A stretch of DNA of 64,000 bases from Gloeocapsopsis dulcis (GCF_032163395.1 NZ_CP119968.1:47501-111500); one strand, 5' to 3'; positions 46,027-55,160 are shown, counted from the first letter of the stretch. Notes: generated by a model not told the origin, from the letters alone. Numbers and translations: made by a program.

Positions 46027-47097
46027 ATGTTAGAAACACTCAACTCCAGTTCCATCTTAGAAGTTTTGCGTCCCGTGCAAGATCCAGAACTTCGCAAAAG
46101 TTTGGTGGAACTGAATATGATTCGTAATGTCAAGATTGACAATGGCAAGGTCAGCTTCACATTAGTTTTAACAACTCCAGCTTGTCCATTACGTGAATTC
46201 ATTGTTGAAGACTGTCAAAAAGCCGTTAAACAGTTACCTGGTGTAACGGATGTTGCTGTGGATGTGACAGCCGAAACCCCACAACAAAAAAGCTTACCTG
46301 ACCGTACTGGAATTTCTGGTGTCAAAAATATTTTGGCAGTTTCTAGTGGTAAAGGAGGGGTAGGAAAGAGTACCGTTGCCGTTAATATTGCCGTTGCCCT
46401 TGCCCAGACAGGAGCAAAAGTTGGGTTACTCGATGCTGATATTTATGGACCAAATGCGCCAACAATGCTAGGACTTGGAGAAACTCAAGTCATGGTACGG
46501 CAAGGTCAACAAGGTGAAGTGCTAGAACCTGCATTCAATCACGGTGTAAAACTGGTATCAATGGGATTTTTGATCGACCGCGATCAACCCGTGATTTGGC
46601 GAGGACCAATGCTCAATGGTATTATTCGCCAATTTTTGTATCAAGTTGAGTGGGGAGAACTTGACTATCTGATTGTTGATATGCCTCCAGGAACAGGAGA
46701 TGCCCAGTTGACACTAACTCAAGCTGTACCAATGGCAGGTGCAGTAATTGTCACGACACCCCAAAATGTGGCATTACTTGATTCGCGTAAAGGCTTGCGG
46801 ATGTTTCAACAAATGCAAGTATCTGTGTTGGGCATTGTAGAAAACATGAGCTACTTTATTCCCCCAGATATGCCAGACAAGCAATATGACATTTTTGGTT
46901 CTGGTGGTGGAGAAAAAACTGCAGCAGAACTTGGCGTACCCTTACTTGGATGCGTACCGCTAGAAATATCTCTGCGTCAAGGTGGCGATCGCGGTGTCCC
47001 AATCGTTGTTGCACAACCCGATTCTGCCTCTGCCAAAGCCCTAAAAGCGATCGCACTTAGTATTGCTGGTAAAGTCTCCGTCGCGGCTTTAACTTAG
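46027..47097 (+). CDS. mrp: Mrp/ApbC-type iron-sulfur carrier ATPase
   Basis: A 356-residue P-loop ATPase that binds and passes on Fe-S clusters. An N-terminal MIP18/DUF59 domain (ILEVLRPVQDPELRKSLVEL) is followed by the deviant Walker A motif SSGKGGVGKSTVAVNIAVAL, LLDADIYGPNAPTMLGL, and LDYLIVDMPPGTGDAQLTLT. Start at ATG 46027; the GTG at 46006 adds residues outside the family. It lies upstream of rodA and psaC. The link to psaC, which needs two 4Fe-4S clusters, is suggestive but the genes are not in one operon. Confidence 0.94.
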   Translation: MLETLNSSSILEVLRPVQDPELRKSLVELNMIRNVKIDNGKVSFTLVLTTPACPLREFIVEDCQKAVKQLPGVTDVAVDVTAETPQQKSLPDRTGISGVKNILAVSSGKGGVGKSTVAVNIAVALAQTGAKVGLLDADIYGPNAPTMLGLGETQVMVRQGQQGEVLEPAFNHGVKLVSMGFLIDRDQPVIWRGPMLNGIIRQFLYQVEWGELDYLIVDMPPGTGDAQLTLTQAVPMAGAVIVTTPQNVALLDSRKGLRMFQQMQVSVLGIVENMSYFIPPDMPDKQYDIFGSGGGEKTAAELGVPLLGCVPLEISLRQGGDRGVPIVVAQPDSASAKALKAIALSIAGKVSVAALT

Positions 47098-47171
47098 AGA
47101 TCAGGACGCTTGGGTGAAAACTAAGTACACTGGGTTAGCTTACCAAAATTCCCTAACCCTGATCCCTTCCT

Positions 47172-48425
47172 ATGTTGCGAATCTTATCTCCTCTGCGCTG
47201 GAAATATTGGCTAGCACCGTGGCAACAAGTTGACTGGTTGTTACTTGTTGCTGTTGTTGGCTTAACTGTGTTTGGTGGAGTTATGATCCGCAGTGCAGAA
47301 TTAAATCAAGGATTGACTGATTGGTGGCAGCATTGGCTTGTAGGTGGTATTGGTCTGATGCTGGCGCTATTTATTGCGCGTTGTCGCTACGAAAACTTAT
47401 TGCAGTGGCATTGGGTAACTTATGCCCTAACCAATATTTCGCTGTTGATTGTGATTTTGATTGGTACTACAGCCAAAGGTGCGCAACGTTGGATCGCTAT
47501 TGGTGGCTTTAATATTCAGCCTTCAGAGTTTGCCAAAATTGGAGCGATCGTGACCTTAGCAGCACTTCTACACTCACGAACCGCAGCAACCATTCCGGCT
47601 GTGATTAGAGTGTTAGCCGTAACTGCGATTCCTTGGTTGTTAGTGTTTATCCAACCTGATTTAGGCACATCGCTTGTTTTTGGTGCGATTACGCTAGGAA
47701 TGCTTTATTGGGGTAATGCTAATCCTGGTTGGTTGGTGTTACTAGTTTCTCCAATTGTCGCCGTTATTTTATTTAGTGTCTATCTACCTGCGTGGTTTGT
47801 CTGGGCTGCAACTATGAGTTTTATAGCTTGGCGAACTTTGCCTTGGCACTGGTTAGGGGCATTAGGTGCGATCGCCGTTAATTTTGCAGCTGGTCAATTA
47901 GGTCATGTCCTGTGGGGATTGTTACAAGAGTACCAAAAAGATCGCTTGATTTTGTTCCTCAACCCCGAAAAAGATCCGCTTGGTGGTGGCTACCATCTGA
48001 TTCAATCGCGGATTACAATTGGCGCAGGCAAATTGTGGGGACAGGGTTTATATCAAGGAACGCAAACACAACTTAATTTTGTCCCAGAACAACACACAGA
48101 CTTTATTTTCTCAGCAATTGGAGAAGAATTCGGCTTTGTTGGTGGTTTAGCAGTGTTATTTGTATTTTGGTTAATTTGCCTACGCTTGGTGCATATTGCT
48201 CAAACCGCTAAAGACAACTTTGGGTCTTTATTGGCTATTGGTGTTCTATCAATGGTTGTTTTCCAGGCGATCGTCAACATTGCTATGACTATTGGTCTTG
48301 CGCCTGTCACCGGAATTCCTTTACCCTGGCTGAGTTACGGACGCTCGGCATTACTCACCAACTTTATCGCAATTGGTATCGTTGAATCTGTCGCTAACTA
48401 TCGCCAAAAACGAATTAAATTTTAA
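47172..48425 (+). CDS. rodA: RodA-type SEDS glycosyltransferase
   Basis: A 417-residue polytopic membrane protein of the SEDS family, which polymerises peptidoglycan glycan strands together with a class B PBP. Signatures include GGFNIQPSEFAKIGAIVTLA, IQPDLGTSLVFGAI, FVPEQHTDFIFSAIGEEFGF and GIPLPWLSYGRSALLTNFIA. The last two are SEDS hallmarks, with the catalytic Asp in the FIQPDLGTS loop region. The RodA rather than FtsW assignment rests on overall resemblance. It lies 74 bases after mrp. Confidence 0.93.
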   Translation: MLRILSPLRWKYWLAPWQQVDWLLLVAVVGLTVFGGVMIRSAELNQGLTDWWQHWLVGGIGLMLALFIARCRYENLLQWHWVTYALTNISLLIVILIGTTAKGAQRWIAIGGFNIQPSEFAKIGAIVTLAALLHSRTAATIPAVIRVLAVTAIPWLLVFIQPDLGTSLVFGAITLGMLYWGNANPGWLVLLVSPIVAVILFSVYLPAWFVWAATMSFIAWRTLPWHWLGALGAIAVNFAAGQLGHVLWGLLQEYQKDRLILFLNPEKDPLGGGYHLIQSRITIGAGKLWGQGLYQGTQTQLNFVPEQHTDFIFSAIGEEFGFVGGLAVLFVFWLICLRLVHIAQTAKDNFGSLLAIGVLSMVVFQAIVNIAMTIGLAPVTGIPLPWLSYGRSALLTNFIAIGIVESVANYRQKRIKF

Positions 48426-48461
48426 TAAGCTATGAGCTAGGTAAGTTATTTGATTAAGGCT

Positions 48462-48489
48462 GGTAATTGGTAACGGGTAATAGGTAATC
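48462..48489. repeat. heptamer repeat copy (GGTAATT / GGGTAAT)
   Basis: Degenerate direct copies GGTAATTGGTAACGGGTAAT and AGGTAAT lie 37 bases after the rodA stop. The 290-base gap from rodA to psaC also holds CCCTAACCCCTGACCCC, a motif seen near 47150 and 61985 too. Confidence 0.55.
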
Positions 48490-48676
48490 CTTAATCGCTA
48501 CTAGTCTCTATAACGTGCTCGCTCCTGATCTGTAAAGAATTCTGGTAAGACTAATGTAGACTTTCGGTTCGAGTAATTCCCTAACCCCTGACCCCTTTCT
48601 ATTACAGAATTTAAAGTTCTGTAGCCTTTTGCTGAAAGCGACTCAAACAGTGCGGTAAACTATGCCTTGAATATGA

Positions 48677-48964
<288 letters not shown>

Positions 48965-49071
48965 GAAGTTCCCTTGAATTTCTCTTGTGACGAAATCAAG
49001 TTTAATAGCAAGCATCTTAACGAAGCCTGCCTTTTACTTGATTTGTATTATCCAAATGCAATTCAGCAGTC

Positions 49072-49094
49072 GGGGAAGTTTTATTCCCCTTTTT
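49072..49094 (+). terminator. rho-independent terminator after psaC
   Basis: GGGGAA (49072-49077), a 6-base loop, TTCCCC (49084-49089), then TTTTT (49090-49094). The stem is 6 bp. It lies 108 bases after the psaC stop and before glmS. Confidence 0.75.
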
Positions 49095-49231
49095 CTGTCT
49101 TAAGGTAGAAGCTACTTCATAAAAATTATGGCATCCGTAAAAACTCTGTTTGGATAAAACTCAATTCTTGACGATTTAAAATAGGTTATGTACGTTTGAG
49201 AGACAAAGCATTAAAGAGAGTGGTGGTGTAA

Positions 49232-51118
49232 ATGTGCGGGATTGTTGGCTATATTGGCACTCAAGCAGCTACAGAAATTTTACTTTCTGGTCTAGAAAAA
49301 CTAGAGTATCGGGGCTATGATTCCGCAGGAATTGCCACAGTCTTTGAAGGCGAGATTCATTGCGTGCGAGCAAAAGGTAAGCTTCACAACCTACGAGAAA
49401 AACTAGCACAAATTGAGAATCCTGCACAAATTGGCATTGGACACACGCGCTGGGCAACACATGGGAAACCTGAAGAGTACAACGCTCATCCACATATGGA
49501 TATGGCAAGGCGTGTGGCAGTTGTGCAAAACGGCATTATTGAAAACTACCGCGAGTTACGCGAAGAACTCAAACAACTCGGACACGAGTTTCGCTCAGAA
49601 ACTGATACCGAAGTTATTCCACACCTGATTGCGCAGTTTCTCAAAGACCAAAAGCCACATGCCTCACCACTATTAGAAGCTGTGAGGCAAGCAGTCAATA
49701 AACTGGAAGGGGCATTTGCGATCGCAGTGATTTCTGCCGACTACCCCGACGAACTGATCGTCGCCCGACAACAAGCACCGCTAGCAATCGGTTTTGGTCA
49801 AGGGGAATTTTTCTGCGCCTCTGATACTCCAGCTTTAGTACCACACACCTGTGCAGTGCTGGCACTAGGAAATGGCGAAGTCGCAAAGTTAACACCCTTA
49901 GGAGTAGAAGTATATAATTTTTCAGGCGATCGCTTGAAAAAACAACCTCGTAGGCTTAACTGGAATCCAGTCATGGTAGAAAAGCAAGGATTCCGTCACT
50001 TCATGCTCAAGGAAATCTACGAGCAACCTGGAGTAGTCAGAACCTTCATTGAAGCTTATCTCAAACCTAATTGGACTCCTGACAACGCTACAGAAACACC
50101 AATCAAGCTCAATCTCCCAGAGCATCTATACGCTGACTTAGAGCAAGTTCAAATTGTTGCTTGTGGTACAAGTTGGCACGCTAGTTTAATTGGTAAATAT
50201 TTACTCGAGCAACTGGCAGGAATTCCCACAATAGTGCAATACTCCTCAGAATTTCGCTATGCACCACCACCCTTGACAGCAAATACACTGATGATTGGTG
50301 TCACTCAATCAGGAGAAACTGCTGATACTCTAGCAGCGTTGGCAATGGAAAAAGAACGCCGTCAAGAGGCATCACCAGAGTATCAAGTCAGATTATTAGG
50401 AATTACCAACCGCCTCGATAGTTCAATTGCAACAGTTGCTTCTCATTTAATTGATACCCACGCAGGTATTGAAATCGGTGTTGCGGCAACAAAAAGTTTT
50501 ATTTCTCAGTTGTTGGCGTTTTACTGCTTGGCTTTAGATTTGGGATTTCGGCGCAAAACATTATCTCCACACCGATTGCATGAAATTCTCACAGGGATAC
50601 GCCAGTTACCTGCGCAGATTGAATTAATTTTAGAAAGCCAAGAACGCTATATCCAAGATTTAACGCATCAATTTAATGACACGCAAGACTTTATTTTTAT
50701 TGGACGCGGTATCAATTTCCCCATTGCTTTAGAAGCAGCACTGAAGTTAAAAGAAATCAGCTACATTCACGCGGAAGGATATCCTGCTGGAGAACTCAAA
50801 CATGGTCCAATTGCGTTACTAGATGCTAAGGTACCTGTTGTTGCGATCGCGATGCCAGGTTCAGTCTATGAAAAAGTCCTCTCTAATGCTCAAGAAGCCA
50901 AAGCCCGCGATTCTCAGTTAATTGGAGTTGCTGCTATGAATGATGCTCAAGCGGCTGAAACTTTTGACGATCTAATTCCAATTCCTGAGGTAGAAGAATT
51001 ACTTTCCCCGATTCTGTCAGTAATTCCCTTACAGTTATTGGCTTATCACATTGCGGCGCGTCGAGGTTTGGATGTCGATCAGCCGCGCAATCTAGCGAAA
51101 TCTGTCACTGTAGAATAG
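49232..51118 (+). CDS. glmS: glutamine-fructose-6-phosphate aminotransferase
   Basis: A 628-residue enzyme that makes glucosamine-6-phosphate for peptidoglycan and LPS. The N-terminal glutaminase starts MCGIVGYIG, with catalytic Cys exposed after Met removal, then GHTRWATHGKPEEYNAHPH. Two SIS domains follow (CGTSWHASLIGKYL and FIGRGINFPIALEAALKLKE), with the closing DQPRNLAKSVTVE loop at the active site. Length is normal. A TTGACG box at 49168-49173 is a possible -35; the -10 is not clear. No riboswitch or ribozyme is seen. Confidence 0.97.
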   Translation: MCGIVGYIGTQAATEILLSGLEKLEYRGYDSAGIATVFEGEIHCVRAKGKLHNLREKLAQIENPAQIGIGHTRWATHGKPEEYNAHPHMDMARRVAVVQNGIIENYRELREELKQLGHEFRSETDTEVIPHLIAQFLKDQKPHASPLLEAVRQAVNKLEGAFAIAVISADYPDELIVARQQAPLAIGFGQGEFFCASDTPALVPHTCAVLALGNGEVAKLTPLGVEVYNFSGDRLKKQPRRLNWNPVMVEKQGFRHFMLKEIYEQPGVVRTFIEAYLKPNWTPDNATETPIKLNLPEHLYADLEQVQIVACGTSWHASLIGKYLLEQLAGIPTIVQYSSEFRYAPPPLTANTLMIGVTQSGETADTLAALAMEKERRQEASPEYQVRLLGITNRLDSSIATVASHLIDTHAGIEIGVAATKSFISQLLAFYCLALDLGFRRKTLSPHRLHEILTGIRQLPAQIELILESQERYIQDLTHQFNDTQDFIFIGRGINFPIALEAALKLKEISYIHAEGYPAGELKHGPIALLDAKVPVVAIAMPGSVYEKVLSNAQEAKARDSQLIGVAAMNDAQAAETFDDLIPIPEVEELLSPILSVIPLQLLAYHIAARRGLDVDQPRNLAKSVTVE

Positions 51119-51209
51119 CTTGCAAGCAGAAGTTCAACAAGTGGCTTCTCTGGAGCCTTGGTTTACCATCAAACTTAAAACACTACCTAGTCAAGTAGCG
51201 ACAAACGAT

Positions 51210-51758
51210 TTAGTTTCTGAATAAGTCGGTTGTCAGTGTCTGCATCGTGCGCTGAAAGGGAGTAGTGTCATCTAGCCCTCGCGCTAACACCAAAGCACCT
51301 TGAATTCGCAAGACGGCATCTTCAGCGCGACGTCTGGCTAATTGAGACTCCAATCCAACCTCCTCAAGTACGGCTGCAATCGCATCAATCCATTGTGATA
51401 GCGCCAACTTAATTTGGCTGTGGAAGAGATCGTTGCTTGATCGTTCTAAGGCTAAAACAGCCCATAGACAGGAATTTTGTCCTTCATTAAAAAACTTGCT
51501 CACTTGATCGCACATCGCCTGTAACTTGTCGATCGGCGCTGCCTTACTTCTGAGAGGCTGCAAAATGCAGGTCTCCAACCACGTATTCACCCGCTCCAGT
51601 GCTGCCTTAGCCATCTCCTCCTTGCCGCCTGGGAAATAGTGGTAGAGATTAGTTTTGCCCAACCCCGTCACCTTTGCCAGACATGACAAACTTGCCCCGT
51701 CGTAGCCGTATAGCCGAAATGCATCAATTAACTGACTAACAAGCTTTTCTCTAGACAT
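51210..51758 (-). CDS. TetR/AcrR family regulator
   Basis: A 182-residue repressor. The helix-turn-helix is at residues 8-55: LIDAFRLYGYDGASLSCLAK, then VTGLGKTNLYHYFPGGKEEM, the typical TetR DNA-recognition pattern. The C-terminal ligand domain is of the YxaF/LmrA-like type with VLRIQGALVLARGLDDTTPF. It lies divergent from the DJ-1 gene with a 93-base gap containing two copies of a palindrome. Both genes look more GC-rich than surroundings, suggesting arrival as a unit. The regulator probably controls both genes. Confidence 0.9.
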   Translation of the reverse strand: MSREKLVSQLIDAFRLYGYDGASLSCLAKVTGLGKTNLYHYFPGGKEEMAKAALERVNTWLETCILQPLRSKAAPIDKLQAMCDQVSKFFNEGQNSCLWAVLALERSSNDLFHSQIKLALSQWIDAIAAVLEEVGLESQLARRRAEDAVLRIQGALVLARGLDDTTPFQRTMQTLTTDLFRN

Positions 51759-51793
51759 TGTTTGAGGTTGTGATTGCTATTGCTTGACATTTT

Positions 51794-51834
51794 AACGAAC
51801 ATTCAGTAGTTTTGGTTTGACGAACGTTCAGTAG
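51794..51834. promoter_or_regulatory. two operator-like palindromes between tetR-type and DJ-1 genes
   Basis: AACGAACATTCAGTAG (51794-51809) and GACGAACGTTCAGTAG (51819-51834) share CGAAC(A/G)TTCAGTAG; the second centres on the perfect palindrome GAACGTTC. Centres are 25 bp apart. The first lies between a TTGACA box (51784-51789) and a TAGTTT (51807-51812) at 17-bp spacing, so binding would block the + strand promoter. Confidence 0.7.
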
Positions 51835-51851
51835 CCTTGTTAGGAGTAGTT

Positions 51852-52544
51852 ATGGCTCAAAAAATTGCAGGCTTTCGCCTGGGGATCTACGTCTTTAAGG
51901 ATGCAGAGGTGATTGACTATGCGGCTCCCTACGGCGTGTTTTCGGTAGCGCGGCGCTTTGACCCTGAATTGGATGTCTTTTTGATTGGTGAAACCCTACG
52001 CCCGACTCAAACCCAGGCAGGATTCACCGTGCTACCGAACTATGGCTTTAATGATCGCCCGTCGATGAATGCGTTTTTGATTCCCGGCGGGTTTGGAACT
52101 CGGCAGGAGCTACACAATGGCAACTTGCATCACTTCATTCGGCAACTACCAGAGTCTTGCTTGCTCACCAGTGTCTGCACAGGCTCCTGGATCTACGGCA
52201 AGATGGACTTGTTGGATGGGCTGCCTGCTACCAACCGTAAAGAACCCGATCGCCTCGAAGCCTCGAACTTTGGCAAAGTGCCGATTGATCGGCTGGCAGA
52301 AATTGCCCCGACCTGTCGCATCAGTCGATCGCGCGTCGTCGATGCCGGACGCATCATCACCGCAGGCGGAATTGCTTCAGGGATGGAAATGGGTTTCTAC
52401 TTACTCAAACGAGCCGGATACGATGATGCATTCGTGAATGAAGTTGCGCGAACGATGGAATATCAAAAAGCCTATGACCTTTACCGCACTGACATCGAAG
52501 TGGCTAGGCATGAGGCAGTCACAGCAGACAGCGATGCCGCATAA
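51852..52544 (+). CDS. DJ-1/PfpI family protein
   Basis: A 230-residue DJ-1/PfpI-superfamily protein, similar to AraC-type regulator N-domains but with no DNA-binding part. It has IYVFKDAEVIDYAAPYGVFS, the region FLIPGGFGTRQ (oxyanion Gly-Gly), and the nucleophile elbow SVCTGSWIYGK with the conserved Cys. Near the end ITAGGIASGMEMGFYLLKRA is the usual closing motif. Members include chaperones, glyoxalases and isonitrile hydratases, so the activity is undecided. ATG at 51852; the TTG at 51837 lies in the operator region. Base composition is more GC-rich than neighbours. Divergent TetR-type regulator next door. Confidence 0.88.
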   Translation: MAQKIAGFRLGIYVFKDAEVIDYAAPYGVFSVARRFDPELDVFLIGETLRPTQTQAGFTVLPNYGFNDRPSMNAFLIPGGFGTRQELHNGNLHHFIRQLPESCLLTSVCTGSWIYGKMDLLDGLPATNRKEPDRLEASNFGKVPIDRLAEIAPTCRISRSRVVDAGRIITAGGIASGMEMGFYLLKRAGYDDAFVNEVARTMEYQKAYDLYRTDIEVARHEAVTADSDAA

Positions 52545-52612
52545 AACCAAGCTTCCAAGATTTTGATCTGACGCTTGATCGCTATCATTCACCATACAGA
52601 GAATGCCAACTC

Positions 52613-52768
52613 ATGATTAAGCTTTACGGTCACAAGGATGAAAACGGCAACTCAATAATGTTCAATTGCTCATCCAACCATTTATCTTCTTTTGCTCAAT
52701 CAAGCCTTGGCTCAGGGTGTTTGAAATTCCTCGTTTACAATGCAACTTCAAATTTGTGCATCAACTAG
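52613..52768 (+). CDS. 51-codon open frame, possible glutathione S-transferase start remnant
   Basis: An ATG at 52613 opens MIKLYGHKDENGNSI and runs 51 codons to 52768, overlapping the end of the opposite gene by 8 bases. MIKLYGH is typical of the first strand of glutathione S-transferases, but what follows is not like the family. Either a decayed fragment or chance. No ribosome site seen. Confidence 0.2.
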   Translation: MIKLYGHKDENGNSIMFNCSSNHLSSFAQSSLGSGCLKFLVYNATSNLCIN

Positions 52769-53981
52769 CTTCTGTATTTGAAGTATACTCACCTAACTGA
52801 CCAGGTACGCTTTTCCACCGTCCTTGTTTAGCACCACTCCAGAGGATTTTGCCAACTTTCGCTTTAGCTTCGGTCAACTCCTTTCCCGCGATTTCACCAT
52901 ATAAGATTCGTGCCACTTTTTCAGGAGTTAAAATCTCACCAGCGTTTTCCTGTACCACAGTCGCAACTGCTGCAGTAAAACTCATATTTTGATAACGCGT
53001 TAGTAATTGCTCATTCGATTTGTTTGGATGTTTTTGTGTTCTAGGTTGATTGTTCTGATCTTTGTTCAAGCTAGAGTCTGACTCAGTGAGCTTCAGGTCA
53101 ATCGTGTAGCAACCAGGAGAGTCTGGTACTTTCTCCCATAGTCCTTTTTCTACTCCTTTGCGTAAAGTATCATTCATCCTTAACTTTTCTGCTTTAAGGT
53201 CTTGTACATCAATTTCTCCATGCACAGCACGAATAATGTAATCTAAGTGCAAGATACTTCCTTCATTTTCTTGCAATAGTTGCTCCACTGCTTCAGATTT
53301 ACTCAAGTGCTGATACTGTGGCAGCAGTGGTGTTTTGAGAAATCGCGATTGTTGAGGAGAGTGCGTTGGGCGGGCAAAGTCTCGACTTGAAGCAACTGTC
53401 TGGTGAGGATCTCGAAAGGTTGAATGCTCTGTATCTAGTGACTGAATAGGTAACTCAGATTCAGAATCTAGTTCTTCCACAGAAGTAGGGGTTTGCGGTT
53501 CAGGTTGTGGAAGTGATGCTTCTTCTATGTTTTGTTCCTCTGACTGTTCCAGATTGTCTAATAAGTCTGATTGCTGTTGCGATTCTCCCTTGCTGTTCGC
53601 AAATACATTAAGATTCTGCTTTTCAGTTGGGCTTGGAACAATAGTCTGTAGTTCGTTGTGCTGGAGAACTATTTGGTCGGCAAGGAGGGCGTTGATATGC
53701 GCGATCTGTTCTTTAGCATTTTGGGCTTTTGACTGTTGTTGCGCGTGTAGTGTTTGGTAGTGCGCTCTGAGTTGAACCAAATTTTCGACAAACTGCTGAT
53801 TTTCCACCAACTGATCCGCTAACAAAGCATTAATGTGATTAAGCTGTTCTGTTGTATGGGAAATAGCGCGATCGCACTTTTGTTGCAGTGTTTGGTAGCG
53901 ATCGCGCAGTTCAATTAAGTTGTGAATGAAGTGTTGAAATTGATCCATCTTTTGAGTTTGAGTGTCTACTGTGGCTAGCAT
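52761..53981 (-). CDS. unrecognised coiled-coil protein with two winged-helix-like repeats
   Basis: A 406-residue protein I do not recognise as a named family. Residues 12-60 and 64-105 are two copies of a coiled-coil unit sharing NL-(x)2-LR-(x)2-YQTL and HINALLADQ. Residues 110-220 are polar and low-complexity (rich in Q, S, E). Residues 225-295 and 332-402 are a duplicated domain of about 71 residues sharing AV, QEN-G-IL, GEI, K...L and G-W-VP-G-YT; the layout (three helices, then a hairpin) resembles HARE-HTH-type winged helices, predicted to bind DNA. A DNA-binding or nucleoid role is my inference. It is divergent from a small zinc-ribbon gene only 31 bases away. Confidence 0.75.
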   Translation of the reverse strand: MLATVDTQTQKMDQFQHFIHNLIELRDRYQTLQQKCDRAISHTTEQLNHINALLADQLVENQQFVENLVQLRAHYQTLHAQQQSKAQNAKEQIAHINALLADQIVLQHNELQTIVPSPTEKQNLNVFANSKGESQQQSDLLDNLEQSEEQNIEEASLPQPEPQTPTSVEELDSESELPIQSLDTEHSTFRDPHQTVASSRDFARPTHSPQQSRFLKTPLLPQYQHLSKSEAVEQLLQENEGSILHLDYIIRAVHGEIDVQDLKAEKLRMNDTLRKGVEKGLWEKVPDSPGCYTIDLKLTESDSSLNKDQNNQPRTQKHPNKSNEQLLTRYQNMSFTAAVATVVQENAGEILTPEKVARILYGEIAGKELTEAKAKVGKILWSGAKQGRWKSVPGQLGEYTSNTEAS

Positions 53982-54012
53982 ATTATTTACAGCAGTGTCA
54001 TATTTCTAGGTT

Positions 54013-54255
54013 ATGCCATCTAAGCAAGTTCATGTTCGAGAATACACAGTAAGGGCACACGAGCGAGTGATCCATACCCGCTTGTACAAGTTTATCTGTA
54101 AGCAATGTAACAAAGATGTTGAGCGCGAAACTTATGGTCCACGTCCGTTGTACTGCGATCGCTGCCGACCAAGTATGACTCGCACCGAGATGGGTAAGAA
54201 GAAAAAACCTAGACCTGTGTTAGTCAAGCAGCAAAAACGCCGTAACGCTAGCTAA
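54013..54255 (+). CDS. small basic zinc-ribbon protein of unknown function
   Basis: An 80-residue protein. Cys29 and Cys32 (FICKQCNKD) and Cys48 and Cys51 (LYCDRCRPS) form a four-Cys zinc ribbon. The flanks are strongly basic ([20 protein letters not shown] at the C-terminus), suggesting nucleic-acid or ribosome binding; this is inference. The N-terminus ([20 protein letters not shown]) is also basic. It looks like a conserved cyanobacterial protein, from its compact form and clean codon use. Divergent from the coiled-coil protein, with only 31 bases between starts, so their promoters must overlap coding DNA. Confidence 0.72.
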   Translation: MPSKQVHVREYTVRAHERVIHTRLYKFICKQCNKDVERETYGPRPLYCDRCRPSMTRTEMGKKKKPRPVLVKQQKRRNAS

Positions 54256-54277
54256 TATAATAGCCTTTGGTTGGCTT

Positions 54278-54385
54278 ATAAGTATCTATAAACTGCCATC
54301 TAAAGCGACACAAATATGATTTTGTTTACCTCTTTTTTGTGCCGTTCTTAAGGATATGAGTTGAGCCACAACTAGGGCATTGCAT
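54278..54385 (-). mobile_element. remnant of IS1-family InsA
   Basis: On the minus strand from the ATG at 54385 the translation is MQCPSCGSTHILKNGTKKR, a stop, then TKSYLCRFRWQFIDTY. This follows the InsA zinc-finger pattern of IS1 elements (CPxCxS-x-I-KNG, K-x-YxC, QFIDxY), with a stop codon and a lost second Cys pair. The rest of the element is missing; the remnant ends near the zinc-ribbon gene. From 54386 to 54770 I see no gene; a 65-codon frame starting at a GTG at 54546 looks like chance. Confidence 0.6.
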
Positions 54386-54770
54386 TCTCAACCACTTTCT
54401 GCAACACAATTTTTACTCTAGCTTAGGGCTTACACTGGTTCCTTTAGTTCTTTAACGTAAGGTTATCAGTGAGACAATGCTGCAAAGCGATCAATGAGAG
54501 AATTATGCCTTGGGGAACTCTGAAAGGTGAGATTTATTTTCAGTAGTGATAGAGCATAAATTAGCTTATGCCGGATATGTACATGGCTATTCAACAACGG
54601 TGATGAGCTGTTGGTTTTTATTTCAGTCGTATTGCCCACTGATGCAGAGATTAATTTATGTTGATAGGAAATTTTATAATTTTCTATTCCTAACCATTCA
54701 ATTCTACAAGCTGTTTTCGACAGTGTGTGATTTCAAATATTAGGTGAAGTAGAAAAGGCACTTTAGATAT

Positions 54771-55160
54771 ATGAAACTGTTGGTTCAATATCTTTATCAA
54801 CTAAAGTTAGATAAAACAATTCTTTGGTGCTATTTTATTTGGTATGTTGTAGTCGTTTATTTCTATTTTGATCCGTCGTCTAAGATATGGATTAATGCTG
54901 TTGGTATCAGTGCTGTAATTGGCACAGCGTTAGTATTAAGTGTTTCTTCTGGAAAGGGTGGCAAACGAGATTATTGGCAAACATTCAGGTTATATCTCAT
55001 GCCATTCTGTGTCTCAAGCTTTTCTGCTTTGATTAAAGAACAGGGATTTATTGTAGTTATATCTCCAAAGATTAAAGAAACACTAGTAGCTGTATCATGC
55101 TGCGCTCTGTTTCTGTGCGTTGTTTTAGTAATAAAACGAACTAAAAATAAAATTGCCTAG
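54771..55160 (+). CDS. small integral membrane protein of unknown function
   Basis: A 129-residue protein with about four hydrophobic segments: ILWCYFIWYVVVVYFYF (residues about 17-33), WINAVGISAVIGTALVLSVS (about 41-60), FRLYLMPFCVSSFSALI and LVAVSCCALFLCVVLVIKR. A Lys/Gly-rich loop, SSGKGGKRDY, lies between the second and third. No known family is recognised. It lies amid remnants of two transposase types and may itself be accessory DNA. ATG at 54771. Confidence 0.6.
   Translation: MKLLVQYLYQLKLDKTILWCYFIWYVVVVYFYFDPSSKIWINAVGISAVIGTALVLSVSSGKGGKRDYWQTFRLYLMPFCVSSFSALIKEQGFIVVISPKIKETLVAVSCCALFLCVVLVIKRTKNKIA

Noticed and set aside
49095-49231. glmS ribozyme upstream of glmS
   Set aside because: No ribozyme core pattern seen, and this control is known mainly from Gram-positive bacteria.
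54546-54743. 65-codon frame in the IS-remnant region
   Set aside because: GTG start with no ribosome site and Tyr/Phe/Cys-rich translation expected from AT-rich noncoding DNA.
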